64,000 nucleotides of DNA from Alphaproteobacteria bacterium (GTDB lineage Bacteria > Pseudomonadota > Alphaproteobacteria > Micavibrionales > Micavibrionaceae): NCBI GenBank assembly GCA_016699735.1, contig CP065008.1, positions 1,426,001 through 1,490,000 on the forward strand. The letters are read 5' to 3'. The notes under the pieces are model-generated. The model ran no database searches. It was given only the letters and a program-made list of their open reading frames with translations, and was not told where the DNA came from. A program made the translations under genes and the position numbers. Positions 44,313-53,333 of this stretch are shown piece by piece (position 1 is the stretch's first letter; every line of letters begins with the position of its first letter).

Positions 44313-44450
44313 GGTCTCACCCCTTTTTTTGCCCTTATTTTTACATTTACCACATTTTGGGCTGGTTATGCAAAAAAGGTAGGAAAATTGTCAAAGCGCT
44401 CTGAGAGTGTGACCTGTGTTTTTGTGAATGTAAGCAATCCTATCCTTCCT

Positions 44451-45512
44451 TTATACGCAGGACTCATAACCGCCGGAAAGATGAGAAATATCAACAAAAC
44501 CATTATCTTTTAATATCATAGCAGCCTGAAGACTGCGGATGCCTTTCTGGCAGTAGAGTACGATCGGTTTTTCGCGCAGGTCTAATGGGAGTGCGCCGAC
44601 AAGAATTTTCGAGAGTGGCCAGAGGATGGCCCCCTCGATATGACCGGCCTGCCATTCCTCACGTTCGCGCACGTCAACGAGTATATGGCCGATAAGACTT
44701 TTGAGCTGATCGCGGCTGATTTCTGGGATTGCAGCAGTGGCACAGACGCGGGGAGGGTAGGTCAGGGAAATCTCTATCGCAGGTCGGCTGCAGACCGGGC
44801 ATTGCGGGTTTTTTTTCAGGGACAGAGTCTTTGACTGCATTGTGCGTGTGTCTACGAGCAACAGGCGCGCGGACAGCGGCGAGAAGCCTGCGTGTCCAGT
44901 TATGATCTGGATCGCCTGCAAGGCTTGCGTGACACCGACGATACCGGCCACGGCGCCGATCACCCCAGCCTCCGCGCAGTTCCTTACAGGTTGCATCGGT
45001 CTTTCGGGATAGAGGCAGCGATAGCACGGGCCACCCTGATGGTTAAAGACTGCGGCCTGACCCTCGAACCCCTGAATGGCCCCGTAAATCCATGGTTTGC
45101 AGTATTTTACAGCGGCATCGTTGATCAGGAACTTGGCTTCGAAATTATCCGTGCCGTCGAGAATAACATCATATTGTGGAATCAGTTTCTCTGCCGTTTC
45201 GACGGTCAATTCCCCATCATAGGAATCGACGCGGATTTCAGGATTCATTGCCCTAAGCTTTTCTGCTGCAACGAAAGCTTTCGGCAATCCGATCTCAGCA
45301 TTTGAAAACAGCACCTGACGCTGCAGGTTACTTTCTTCCACTCGGTCGAAATCGATGATTCCGATACGCCCTAGACCTGCTGCTGCCAGATAAAGCAAAG
45401 CCGGAGATCCCAGACCACCTGCACCGACGCATAGAATTGAAGCGTCTCTAATCTTGTTCTGTCCTTCTTTGCCGATTTCAGGCAGACACACCTGTCTGTC
45501 ATAACGAGACAA
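44451..45512 (-). CDS. moeB: MoeB/ThiF-type adenylyltransferase with C-terminal rhodanese domain
   Basis: 353 residues from TTG 45512, chosen because GGGGGG lies 6 nt upstream and the usual LSRYDRQVCLPEIG start follows. ATP motif GAGGLGSPALLYLAAAGLG, DFDRVEESNLQRQVLF, DGTDNFEAKFLIND, zinc cysteines CYRC and CPVC, and a C-terminal rhodanese with VDVREREEW and active-site loop CQKGIRS. Activates the C-terminus of a ubiquitin-like sulfur carrier (MoaD or ThiS). An additional open stretch upstream (to 45590) overlaps a terminator and is ignored. Confidence 0.87.
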   Translation of the reverse strand: MSRYDRQVCLPEIGKEGQNKIRDASILCVGAGGLGSPALLYLAAAGLGRIGIIDFDRVEESNLQRQVLFSNAEIGLPKAFVAAEKLRAMNPEIRVDSYDGELTVETAEKLIPQYDVILDGTDNFEAKFLINDAAVKYCKPWIYGAIQGFEGQAAVFNHQGGPCYRCLYPERPMQPVRNCAEAGVIGAVAGIVGVTQALQAIQIITGHAGFSPLSARLLLVDTRTMQSKTLSLKKNPQCPVCSRPAIEISLTYPPRVCATAAIPEISRDQLKSLIGHILVDVREREEWQAGHIEGAILWPLSKILVGALPLDLREKPIVLYCQKGIRSLQAAMILKDNGFVDISHLSGGYESCV

Positions 45513-45580
45513 GGCAAACCCCCCAGGTCCTGGAACCACATCAAGTTGTAAAAATCGAGATTTAAAAATCAATAACACAC

Positions 45581-45610
45581 AAAAAGCCAAGAACCTAACG
45601 GCCCTTGGCT
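45581..45610 (-). terminator. terminator of the small-peptide transcript
   Basis: Minus strand AGCCAAG-N12-CTTGGCT followed by TTTTGTG; 26 nt after the 43-residue gene. Confidence 0.8.
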
Positions 45611-45635
45611 AAAAAACGAAAGTCCAAGAAAAAAG

Positions 45636-45767
45636 TTACCCGGGCTCGTTGCCTCTTATCTTAGCCTGACTATCCTTCTTGACCTCATCAGTTAAGAAGT
45701 TAAAGCTCACGCCGGCACGGGCAATAAAACTGCCGGCCGAAGCAAAAAGCGCACCCAACTGGAACAT
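45636..45767 (-). CDS. 43-residue Gly/Ala-rich peptide
   Basis: ATG 45767 with a perfect GGAGGTTGAT Shine-Dalgarno. Sequence starts MFQLGALFASAGSFIARAG, then a polar tail ending NEPG. The N-terminal helix resembles that of the next peptide upstream (MFPLNAIFGAVSAGFF). Amphipathic helix plus charged tail; could be a membrane-active or signalling peptide. Followed by a terminator, confirming a short transcript. Confidence 0.7.
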   Translation of the reverse strand: MFQLGALFASAGSFIARAGVSFNFLTDEVKKDSQAKIRGNEPG

Positions 45768-45905
45768 ATCAACCTCCAAAAGCCTGCAAAATCACAGACC
45801 TGTAACGATTGTATCCGTAACAGCAGCCACGAGTCAAGAACAGCAAATACAGCACCAAGTACGTGCAGTACCGTTGCGAAGGTCGAAAGCCTGATTTTTG
45901 ATGAT

Positions 45906-46064
45906 CTAGTCCATATCCCTTGGCAACGGGTTGCCGACCGTAAATGTGGATTGACCAGATAAATGGCTAACATAATTTCTAGCGAGGTTTGACCAATACA
46001 AACCCCGCGCAGCAGTAAAAAACCCAGCAGAAACTGCGCCAAATATAGCGTTTAATGGGAACAT
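45906..46064 (-). CDS. 52-residue Gly/Ala-rich peptide, sister of the gene at 45636
   Basis: ATG 46064 with GGAGAG Shine-Dalgarno at 6 nt. Starts MFPLNAIFGAVSAGFFTAAR, ends VGNPLPRDMD. Aligned with the 43-residue peptide it keeps MF-x-L-x-A-x-F and Ser-Ala-Gly. No terminator between the two genes, so one transcript probably carries both. No processing or export genes are adjacent. Confidence 0.65.
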   Translation of the reverse strand: MFPLNAIFGAVSAGFFTAARGLYWSNLARNYVSHLSGQSTFTVGNPLPRDMD

Positions 46065-46241
46065 ATTTCTCTCCGTAGCAACGACCACCCTTTTGGCAAA
46101 AGGCAGTCTAAACCGTTAATAAGTTAAAGTTTTCCGTAGGTTATTTTTCTAATATTGCAGTGCAAAAGTCAACGGGTTTTTTTGTGCTTCTCTCAATGCT
46201 ATGCCTGATGCGGGAATGAGAGAAATCCATTCGGGCTGGAT

Positions 46242-46625
46242 TTAGAGAACATCCCTGTTTTCAAGGATTTTAGAGGGCGAATCGTTTCGTGGGGATGGGT
46301 TAGCGACTCTGATGATCTTGACGCCGGCGGATAGAAGGCCACCGATCACCTGTGTCATGAGGGCCAGTATCATGAGGCCCAGCACGGAATAAACTATTTT
46401 CTGAAGGCGGGGGGAAAAGAACACGTTGAACTCCTGTGGACCGACATTTCCATGGATGACTTTTTCATCCGTTGCGATGTTCTCGAAGAGTGTGCTGAGG
46501 ATCTTGATATCTTCGGGGGCATCGATAATCTTGATGACGGTATACCCGACATATAGCAGGAAGGAGGCGCCCGCGACCACGAGAAGCAGGCCGATCAGGC
46601 TCAAAAGCGCACGTAAACCATCCAT
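46242..46625 (-). CDS. small two-helix membrane protein
   Basis: 127 residues from ATG 46625 (TTGGGGG Shine-Dalgarno). Hydrophobic segments LLSLIGLLLVVAGASFLLYV and IVYSVLGLMILALMTQVI flank a soluble loop of ~50 residues. Not recognised. Divergent from the gene at 46735. Confidence 0.65.
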   Translation of the reverse strand: MDGLRALLSLIGLLLVVAGASFLLYVGYTVIKIIDAPEDIKILSTLFENIATDEKVIHGNVGPQEFNVFFSPRLQKIVYSVLGLMILALMTQVIGGLLSAGVKIIRVANPSPRNDSPSKILENRDVL

Positions 46626-46734
46626 GTTGCCCCCAAGAAAGCATTTCAAAACAGAATTTTAGACCCTTCATAAAGGCAAAATCAACCTTTGAAAGATAAA
46701 ATATAATCCTGATGAATTCCCATTTAGGGCGCCT

Positions 46735-47487
46735 ATGAACGATAGCGACCACAGAACTCTGTCCGCACAGATACATATCACAAACGATCGCCTCGTTTTT
46801 GTTACGACTATGCTGAGTATTATTTGTTTATGTGCGGCAATTTATCCCTTGAGACAGCTTTTTATAGGGAGGGTTTTTGCTGCCGACTTTGGTATTTTAA
46901 GCAACTTGACGCTGCTCTTGCTGCTTACATCTGTTGGGAGAATAGCTTCCGACATGAATAATAGGCGCAATGAAATCCAGAAACGGCTGATACAAAACCG
47001 GACCGCCGGGCTCAAAGATATTGCGCCTGACCTCGGACTGATCTTGCTCTGTGTATTTTTATGCGGGGAAAGCCTGAACTGGCTCTGGCCGTTTCTCGAC
47101 AGCGGCAACAACCCGCAAACGCTGATGACGGTTAAGGATATATTAGCGGCTGCATTTAAGGATGTGCCAGAGAAAATAGAGTTAAGTCAGGCCATGGCCA
47201 TAGCAAGCGCTCGTTTGGCACTCGTTTTGGCACCGCTTTATCTTGTTGGCTTTTTGGTCCTTCGTTATCAGAGCGTTATGAACATGCTGGAAAACCCGGA
47301 ACATTTTGACACTCTAACCTACGCGAGCGCCTTTATTCTCTTGATCATGCTCTCTGCGTTGATAGCGGCGTTTGGGAATAACAATTTGGAAATATTTGAA
47401 AAAGGCTCAAATCTTAGCCAAGCTGTTTGCTTAACGCTCTATCTGCTGAAAACAAAAAGACCCTCAATAAAAATCGAGAGCCCTTGA
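46735..47487 (+). CDS. multi-pass membrane protein, unknown
   Basis: 250 residues with about six hydrophobic segments (TTMLSIICLCAAIYPL, LTLLLLLTSVG, LGLILLCVFLCGESLNWLW, LALVLAPLYLVGFLVL, AFILLIMLSALIAAF). No family recognised. The 3' end contains the terminator of the opposite-strand gene at 47509. Confidence 0.65.
   Translation: MNDSDHRTLSAQIHITNDRLVFVTTMLSIICLCAAIYPLRQLFIGRVFAADFGILSNLTLLLLLTSVGRIASDMNNRRNEIQKRLIQNRTAGLKDIAPDLGLILLCVFLCGESLNWLWPFLDSGNNPQTLMTVKDILAAAFKDVPEKIELSQAMAIASARLALVLAPLYLVGFLVLRYQSVMNMLENPEHFDTLTYASAFILLIMLSALIAAFGNNNLEIFEKGSNLSQAVCLTLYLLKTKRPSIKIESP
47453..47484 (-). terminator. terminator of the 109-residue gene, inside the end of the opposite gene
   Basis: Minus-strand RNA GGCUCUC pairs with GAGGGUC (two G-U pairs) around a 10-nt AT-rich loop, then TTTTTG. 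Confidence 0.45.
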
Positions 47488-47508
47488 AAAAACGAAAAGA
47501 AGCGAAGA

Positions 47509-47838
47509 TCAGCCCATACCAGCCGTCATAGCGGAAAGGTGAGTGCCACCGCTGGATAAAAGGTTTGCAAAACCGTGGGCGTTATGAATCAGCCCCTGCC
47601 AAGTAAAGCTCGCGAGATTGGCAGCGGTAACAGGGACTGCGCCCGTAGCGGCAACCGAACTTCCCGCGGCAGCCACGCCCTGCGCCGTTAAGCTTAAGCC
47701 TCCTGTAGCTGCAGCTAAGAAAGTACTCACGGCCAGAATGGGTGCAATAAAACGCACACCGTTCCAAATGGAGCGCAAAATCCCACCACCCGCATTCACA
47801 CCACTGGAAACTGCATTTCCTACATCTTTTAACGGCAT
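47509..47838 (-). CDS. 109-residue Gly/Ala/Ser-rich hydrophobic protein
   Basis: From ATG 47838 with GGAGAAAG Shine-Dalgarno. N-terminal VGNAVSSGVNAGGGILRS, a hydrophobic core IAPILAVSTFLAAATGGLSL, then alternating Ala/Gly/Ser repeats. Composition is like the two small peptides at 45.6-46.1 kb and like pore-forming or bacteriocin-type peptides, but no leader, immunity or exporter gene is visible. Its divergent neighbour is uvrA. Confidence 0.6.
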   Translation of the reverse strand: MPLKDVGNAVSSGVNAGGGILRSIWNGVRFIAPILAVSTFLAAATGGLSLTAQGVAAAGSSVAATGAVPVTAANLASFTWQGLIHNAHGFANLLSSGGTHLSAMTAGMG

Positions 47839-47929
47839 CGTCTTTCTCCACAACCCTTATATTTTGTATCTTTTTTCTTTCTTCCCTAAGTAATACCATA
47901 AAAACAAGTAAAAGATCAAGCTTTATGAT

Positions 47930-50812
47930 TCATTCCGCCGCCGTGCGCTGCTTTTTGATCTGGCGGGTCAAAATCGGATTAAGGTGTTGCCCTGTATAGC
48001 TTTTTTTGTTTTTACATAGTTCTTCAGGCGTTCCCGTGCCAATAATTTGACCGCCCTTGTGTCCGCCTTCTGGCCCGATATCCACCAGAAAATCGGCGGT
48101 TTTGATGACATCGAGATTATGCTCGATCACCACGACCGTATTCCCCTGATCGACCAGTTGATGCAAAACCTCCAGCAGCTTGCGGACATCCTCAAAATGC
48201 AGACCCGTCGTCGGCTCGTCGAGGATATAAAGCGTCTTTCCCGTCGAGCGTTTCGAGAGTTCCTTGGCCAGTTTGACCCGCTGCGCCTCGCCGCCCGAAA
48301 GGGTCGTCGCCTGCTGCCCGACTTTAATATAGGTCAGGCCAACGGCGCGTAAAGTTTCCATCTTGTCGCGGATGGAGGGAATCGCCTGGAAAAACTCGGC
48401 GGCTTCCTCGACGCTCATATCCAGAACGTCGGCAATCGACTGGCCCTTGAATTTCACCTCCAGCGTTTCGCGGTTGTAGCGCTTACCCGCGCACCCCTCG
48501 CACTGCACATACACATCGGGCAGAAAGTGCATCTCAATCTTGATGACCCCGTCGCCCTGACAGGCTTCGCAGCGTCCGCCTTTGACGTTAAAGGAAAACC
48601 GCCCTGGCCCGTAACCCCGCGCCTTTGATTCGGGCAGTCCTGAAAACCAATCGCGGATGGGCGTAAACGCGCCTGTATAGGTGGCCGGGTTCGAGCGCGG
48701 CGTTCGCCCAATCGGGGACTGGTCGATATCAATGACTTTGTCACAATACTCAAACCCCGTGATGGATGCGTGGGGCAGGGGATGTTCTTTCGATTTCATC
48801 AGGGTCCGGCTGGCGGCGCGGTAAAGCGTGTCGATGGTCAGCGTCGATTTCCCCGAGCCGGAAACGCCTGTAATACAGGCGAAAGTTCCCAGAGGAATTT
48901 TCACGCTGACATTCTGAAGATTGTTGCCGCTGGCGCCTTTGATTTCGATGAACTGGCCCTTTTTCCCTTTCCTGCGCTTTTCAGGGACAGGAATTTCCCG
49001 CTCTCCGCGCATATACTGGGCGGTCACGCTATTTTTAGATTTGAAGACGCTTTCCGGCGTTCCTTCAGCGACGATCTCCCCGCCGTGAATTCCGGCGCCC
49101 GGCCCCATATCGACCAGATAATCGGCGGCGCGGATGGCATCCTCGTCATGTTCGACGACGATGACGGTATTGCCCAGATCCCGCAGCCGCCGCAGGGTTT
49201 CCAGAAGCCTGTTGTTATCGCGCTGGTGCAGCCCGATGGAGGGTTCGTCGAGCACATAGAGAACGCCCGTTAATCCCGAGCCGATCTGCGAGGCCAGGCG
49301 GATACGTTGGCTCTCGCCGCCCGACAGCGTCCCTGAGGCGCGGGAAAGGGTCAGATAATCCAACCCGACATTCATCAGGAACCCCAACCGTTCGCTGATC
49401 TCCTTGAGGATTTTATCCGCGATCTGGTTTTGCTGGTTATTGAGGATTTCAGGCAGAGCGGAAAACCACGCCAGCGCATCTTCTATGCTCAAAACAGAGA
49501 TTTCAGCAATGTTCCTCGCGTCGATCTTGACGGCCAGCGCTTCGGGTTTCAGGCGTTTTCCTTCGCAGGAATCGCAGGGGGTGCTGATCTGATATTTGGT
49601 CATTTCCTCCCGCGCAAGATTGCTGGTCGTCTCCAGAATCCGCCGGCGCAGGTTGTTGATGACACCCTCGAAGGGTTTGTTGCTCTTCCACGTGCTGTCG
49701 TTCTTGCTGGTATAGGTCACGGGAATGATATCCTTGCCCGAGCCAAACAGAATGATATCTTTTTGTGTGCGGTCCAGCTTGGCCCACGGCGTTTTAATAC
49801 TAATCCCGTAATAGGTGGCCACGGCTTCGAGTGCTTGCATATAAAAAGGCGCAAAGCTTTTCGACCAGGGTTCAATCGCGCCGGCGGCAATGCTCTTGCT
49901 GTCGTCGGGAACGACCAGTTCTTCGGCGAATTCATTCTTCTCGCCGAGCCCGTCGCAAGCGGGGCAAGCGCCATGCGGATTGTTAAAGGAAAAAAGGCGC
50001 GGCTCGATCTCGGGGATTGTAAAGCCGGAGACCGGGCAGGCGAATTTTTCTGAAAAGAGATTTTGTTCGCCATTATCGGCGTTTTCGGCAATCACCAGCC
50101 CCTCGGCCAGTTGCAGGGCGGTTTCAACGGAATCGGCCAGCCTTGTCTTGAGCGTTTGCGCCCCTTCGTTCTTGCCGTGCCGGATGACCAGACGGTCCAC
50201 CACAACGGAAATATCGTGCTTGATCTGCTTATCCAGCTTAGGCACATCCCCGATCTCGTAAATCGTGCCGTCGACCTTGACGCGTTGAAAACCCTTTTTC
50301 TGAAGCTCCTTGAATTCCTTCCGGTATTCGCCCTTCCGGCCGCGCACCATCGGCGCGAGGATATAAAGCTTCGTCCCGTCCGCCAGCGCCATGATCCGGT
50401 CCACGATTTCACTGACGGTCTGGCTGGTGATCGGTTTGCCCGTTGCGGGGGAATAGGGGATCCCCACCCGCGCCCAGAGCAGACGCATATAGTCGTAGAT
50501 TTCCGTGACCGTGCCGACCGTCGAACGCGGGTTCTTGCTGGTCGTTTTCTGCTCGATGGAAATGGCGGGGGACAGACCCTCAATCGAATCGACATCGGGC
50601 TTCTGCATCATCTCCAGAAACTGGCGCGCATAGGCCGACAGACTCTCGACGTAACGTCTCTGGCCCTCCGCATAGATCGTATCGAAGGCGAGGGACGATT
50701 TCCCGGAGCCGGACAGGCCCGTAATCACCACCAGTTGATCGCGTGGCAGTTCGACGTTGATGTTTTTAAGGTTATGTTCCCGCGCCCCGCGGATGGAAAT
50801 AGATTTGAGCAT
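47930..50812 (-). CDS. uvrA: excinuclease ABC subunit A
   Basis: About 960 residues from ATG 50812 (MLKSISIRGAREHNLKN). Two ABC ATPase modules: Walker A GLSGSGKSS and GVSGSGKSTL, signature LSGGESQRIRLA and LSGGEAQRVKLA; zinc-finger cysteines CDSC and CEACQGDG...CEGC. DNA damage recognition in nucleotide excision repair. Position before ssb and gyrA is usual in alphaproteobacteria. Confidence 0.98.
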   Translation of the reverse strand: MLKSISIRGAREHNLKNINVELPRDQLVVITGLSGSGKSSLAFDTIYAEGQRRYVESLSAYARQFLEMMQKPDVDSIEGLSPAISIEQKTTSKNPRSTVGTVTEIYDYMRLLWARVGIPYSPATGKPITSQTVSEIVDRIMALADGTKLYILAPMVRGRKGEYRKEFKELQKKGFQRVKVDGTIYEIGDVPKLDKQIKHDISVVVDRLVIRHGKNEGAQTLKTRLADSVETALQLAEGLVIAENADNGEQNLFSEKFACPVSGFTIPEIEPRLFSFNNPHGACPACDGLGEKNEFAEELVVPDDSKSIAAGAIEPWSKSFAPFYMQALEAVATYYGISIKTPWAKLDRTQKDIILFGSGKDIIPVTYTSKNDSTWKSNKPFEGVINNLRRRILETTSNLAREEMTKYQISTPCDSCEGKRLKPEALAVKIDARNIAEISVLSIEDALAWFSALPEILNNQQNQIADKILKEISERLGFLMNVGLDYLTLSRASGTLSGGESQRIRLASQIGSGLTGVLYVLDEPSIGLHQRDNNRLLETLRRLRDLGNTVIVVEHDEDAIRAADYLVDMGPGAGIHGGEIVAEGTPESVFKSKNSVTAQYMRGEREIPVPEKRRKGKKGQFIEIKGASGNNLQNVSVKIPLGTFACITGVSGSGKSTLTIDTLYRAASRTLMKSKEHPLPHASITGFEYCDKVIDIDQSPIGRTPRSNPATYTGAFTPIRDWFSGLPESKARGYGPGRFSFNVKGGRCEACQGDGVIKIEMHFLPDVYVQCEGCAGKRYNRETLEVKFKGQSIADVLDMSVEEAAEFFQAIPSIRDKMETLRAVGLTYIKVGQQATTLSGGEAQRVKLAKELSKRSTGKTLYILDEPTTGLHFEDVRKLLEVLHQLVDQGNTVVVIEHNLDVIKTADFLVDIGPEGGHKGGQIIGTGTPEELCKNKKSYTGQHLNPILTRQIKKQRTAAE

Positions 50813-50935
50813 GAAAACTCTATGGAACATTTTAGCAACAAACACAAGTTTTTCTTGATCGCGGATAAACTTGTCTTTTTATTTAAATGAAGGTTAGAAT
50901 GATCTTTGCATAACTAGGGTAAACAGGGTGATCAG

Positions 50936-51259
50936 GTGACGGACGGTTTGGCGGATACGGCTCCCGAATCCTTCGAGGAAATGACGGCAGAACAGCATCA
51001 GGACTGGTTTCAGGCCCGCAGCCGTCTGGCGCAGGAGCGGCCCAACGCCCGCATGGTTCTGCGGCAAAAATTCAGCTTTATGTCAGCGGATGAGCGCAGG
51101 GACGAATTGAGCCGAGCGCAGGAGGCTCTTTCCACGCTCGATCTGGCCGATCAAATCGGCGATAGCCGCGAAGAAGAGCCTTTCGAGCGCGATTACCGGA
51201 TCACGTTGGAGGAAACAATCAAAATGCTCACCACCGACCCCGAACTGGGCATGGGTTAG
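50936..51259 (+). CDS. small acidic hypothetical protein
   Basis: 107 residues from GTG 50936. Helical, rich in Glu/Asp/Arg (ESFEEMTAEQHQDWFQARSR, SADERRDELSRAQEAL). No signal. Pairs with the gene 17 nt downstream. Not recognised. Confidence 0.6.
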   Translation: MTDGLADTAPESFEEMTAEQHQDWFQARSRLAQERPNARMVLRQKFSFMSADERRDELSRAQEALSTLDLADQIGDSREEEPFERDYRITLEETIKMLTTDPELGMG

Positions 51260-51276
51260 AACGGGAGACAAAAAAC

Positions 51277-51549
51277 ATGGCACGAAATTCCTTTTATGTG
51301 AACACAGACACTCTTTACGATGAGTTGAACGCCCTCTCGGATGACGAGTTGGCCACAAGGCTGGAAGCGAACCACGATTTCCTTTTTGACGGGATGAGCG
51401 AAGATATGGTTCAGGACTGCGCCCAGATGGAGCATATGAAAATCGAGGCCCGACAGATCCAGCGTCTTGGCTCGCGTATTCAGCAGGAACGTGCCGCCGC
51501 ACGGGTGGCTGTGGATCAGGGCGGCCCCCGGCACGAGCCGGGCTTGTAA
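51277..51549 (+). CDS. small acidic hypothetical protein
   Basis: 90 residues, helical and acidic (LYDELNALSDDELATRLEAN, ARQIQRLGSRIQQERAAAR). Begins 17 nt after the previous gene, with GGGAGAC as Shine-Dalgarno. Not recognised; likely in one transcript with the 107-residue protein. Confidence 0.6.
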   Translation: MARNSFYVNTDTLYDELNALSDDELATRLEANHDFLFDGMSEDMVQDCAQMEHMKIEARQIQRLGSRIQQERAAARVAVDQGGPRHEPGL

Positions 51550-51663
51550 CGTGCCTGATTTTTCAATCAGGAAACTCCTTCAAATAAGCATAAAAAAGCC
51601 TTTAGAATCTCTGTGCGGGGGACTATATTAAGATTCCCCGTACACAGGTAAGGAGTATTCGTT

Positions 51664-52152
51664 GTGGCTGGCAGTGTGAACAAGGTGATTCTTGTTGGAA
51701 ATTTAGGGCGTGACCCGGAGGTCCGGGCGATGCAATCGGGCGACAAGGTTGTTAATCTTTCGATCGCCACCGGCGAAAGCTGGAAGGATAAAACCACGGG
51801 CGAACGCAAGGAAAAAACGGAATGGCATCGCGTCGTCGTTTTTAATCAGGGAATCGCTACGATTTGCGAGCGTTACCTGAAGAAAGGCGCAAAAGTGTAT
51901 ATCGAGGGCCAGCTTGAAACGCGCAAATGGACCGACAAGGACGGGGTCGAGAAATATTCCACGGAAGTGGTTTTGCGTCCATTCCGCGGCGAACTGACGA
52001 TGCTTGACGGCAAAGGCGGCGAAGGCGGGGCATCCGCATCGTCCGGCGGCGGACGGTCCTTCCGCGACAGCGGCGATTCGGGGTTCGGCATGGATCAGTC
52101 CCCGGCCAAGGCGCCGATGGTTGAGGAATTCGAAGACGAGATTCCGTTCTGA
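51664..52152 (+). CDS. ssb: single-stranded DNA-binding protein
   Basis: 162 residues. OB fold starts GSVNKVILVGNLGRDPEVR; W in EKTEWHRVVVF; Gly/Ser linker; acidic tip EEFEDEIPF that docks partner proteins. Essential in replication, recombination and repair. Upstream leader has an AAGGAG Shine-Dalgarno, 8 nt before the GTG-free ATG/GTG region at 51664. Confidence 0.97.
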   Translation: MAGSVNKVILVGNLGRDPEVRAMQSGDKVVNLSIATGESWKDKTTGERKEKTEWHRVVVFNQGIATICERYLKKGAKVYIEGQLETRKWTDKDGVEKYSTEVVLRPFRGELTMLDGKGGEGGASASSGGGRSFRDSGDSGFGMDQSPAKAPMVEEFEDEIPF

Positions 52153-52195
52153 TCACCGAAACGATAGCGATGAATTTTTTTCAGGAGTGCTTTGA

Positions 52196-53290
52196 ATGCG
52201 CCGCGTTAAACGATTGACCCTCTTGGCTCTGCTCTGCGGAACATTGCTGTCTCCGCTGGCGCCCCTGTACGCGGCTGAAGAGGGAACGGGCCAGCCTATC
52301 CGCGCCGACAAGCTGCTCCAGAAACGCACGGCCGAGGAAGAAAAGAAGCAAAAGGCAGCTGAGAAGAAAGAGGAAACACCCGTGCAACGGCCTGCACAGG
52401 ATCCGGCGACCCTTGAAAAACGGGTGGAACTGGCGCAGAAGATGCACGACATCCGCCCGACCAGCGAACAGGTGCAGAGCGCGATTATCCGCGCCTCCCA
52501 ATCCGTACCGCTTGAAGAACGCGAATCGTTCATTGCCGCCATGAGTACGGTCCTGAATTATAAGGCGATCGAGCGCATTTCGGTGGATGCGATGGCCGAG
52601 GTGTACACGGTTCGGGAACTGGAGGCGATGGTAGCCTACTACGGCAAGCCCGAAGCCAAGAGCGCCTCGAAGGAAAAATCCAAAAAATGGACGGCTGTGA
52701 TCAATAAGGAGATCGGGGGGGTGATCGACAAGGCGATGATGCGTATTCGCACAGGCGCCCTTAAGGATAAGGCGCCGGAAAATGAGAACAGCACACCGGC
52801 CCCGGAAGAAGCGGTCAGCGCTGACGATCTGCTCAAGGACCGCGCACCGGAGCCGGCGCAGAAAGAGGAGGCCCAACCGGATGAAAAAACGGAGCAGCCG
52901 GACGTCGCAAAAGACGAGCAGCAGGATCCCGCGACGCTTGGACACCGCATGGAACTGGCCAAGACAATGCACGGAATCAATCCCCTGACCCCGCAGATCG
53001 ACGGGGAGGTCCGCCGCGCCTCTCTGACCGTTCCCCTGAAGGACCGCGAACCCTTTATTGCAGCGATGACGACCGTGATCAACCACAAGGCCATAGAGGA
53101 AATTTCAATCAGGGCCATGGCGGAGATTTACTCGGTCGCCGAACTGGAGGCGATGGTGGATTATTACGGCAAGCCCGAAGCCAAAAGCGCCACGGCTAAA
53201 ATCGGCGACTGGGCACGGATGGTCCAGCCGCAACTCAGCCGGATTATCGACCGCGCCATCATGCGGGTCCGCACCGGGGCGCCAAACTAG
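52196..53290 (+). CDS. secreted protein with two DUF2059-like repeats
   Basis: 364 residues, signal peptide (MRRVKRLTLLALLCGTLLSP, cut near YAAEE). Two similar halves: residues ~68-165 and ~243-340 both carry DPATLxxRxELAxxMHxIxP, SVPLxxRExFIAAM, NxKAIExIS and MAExYxVxELEAM-xYYGKPEAKSA. The linkers are Lys/Glu/Pro-rich (KEEAQPDEKTEQPDVAK). Each half resembles DUF2059 domains, of unknown function. Internal duplication. Gene lies between ssb and gyrA, 43 nt before gyrA. Confidence 0.78.
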   Translation: MRRVKRLTLLALLCGTLLSPLAPLYAAEEGTGQPIRADKLLQKRTAEEEKKQKAAEKKEETPVQRPAQDPATLEKRVELAQKMHDIRPTSEQVQSAIIRASQSVPLEERESFIAAMSTVLNYKAIERISVDAMAEVYTVRELEAMVAYYGKPEAKSASKEKSKKWTAVINKEIGGVIDKAMMRIRTGALKDKAPENENSTPAPEEAVSADDLLKDRAPEPAQKEEAQPDEKTEQPDVAKDEQQDPATLGHRMELAKTMHGINPLTPQIDGEVRRASLTVPLKDREPFIAAMTTVINHKAIEEISIRAMAEIYSVAELEAMVDYYGKPEAKSATAKIGDWARMVQPQLSRIIDRAIMRVRTGAPN

Positions 53291-53333
53291 AATGATGAAC
53301 GATCAATAGAACCTCTTCAGGAAATAATAACTC

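Noticed and set aside
47509..47838. Bacteriocin call for the Gly/Ala-rich protein
   Set aside because: No double-glycine leader, immunity gene, or exporter nearby; composition alone is not enough.
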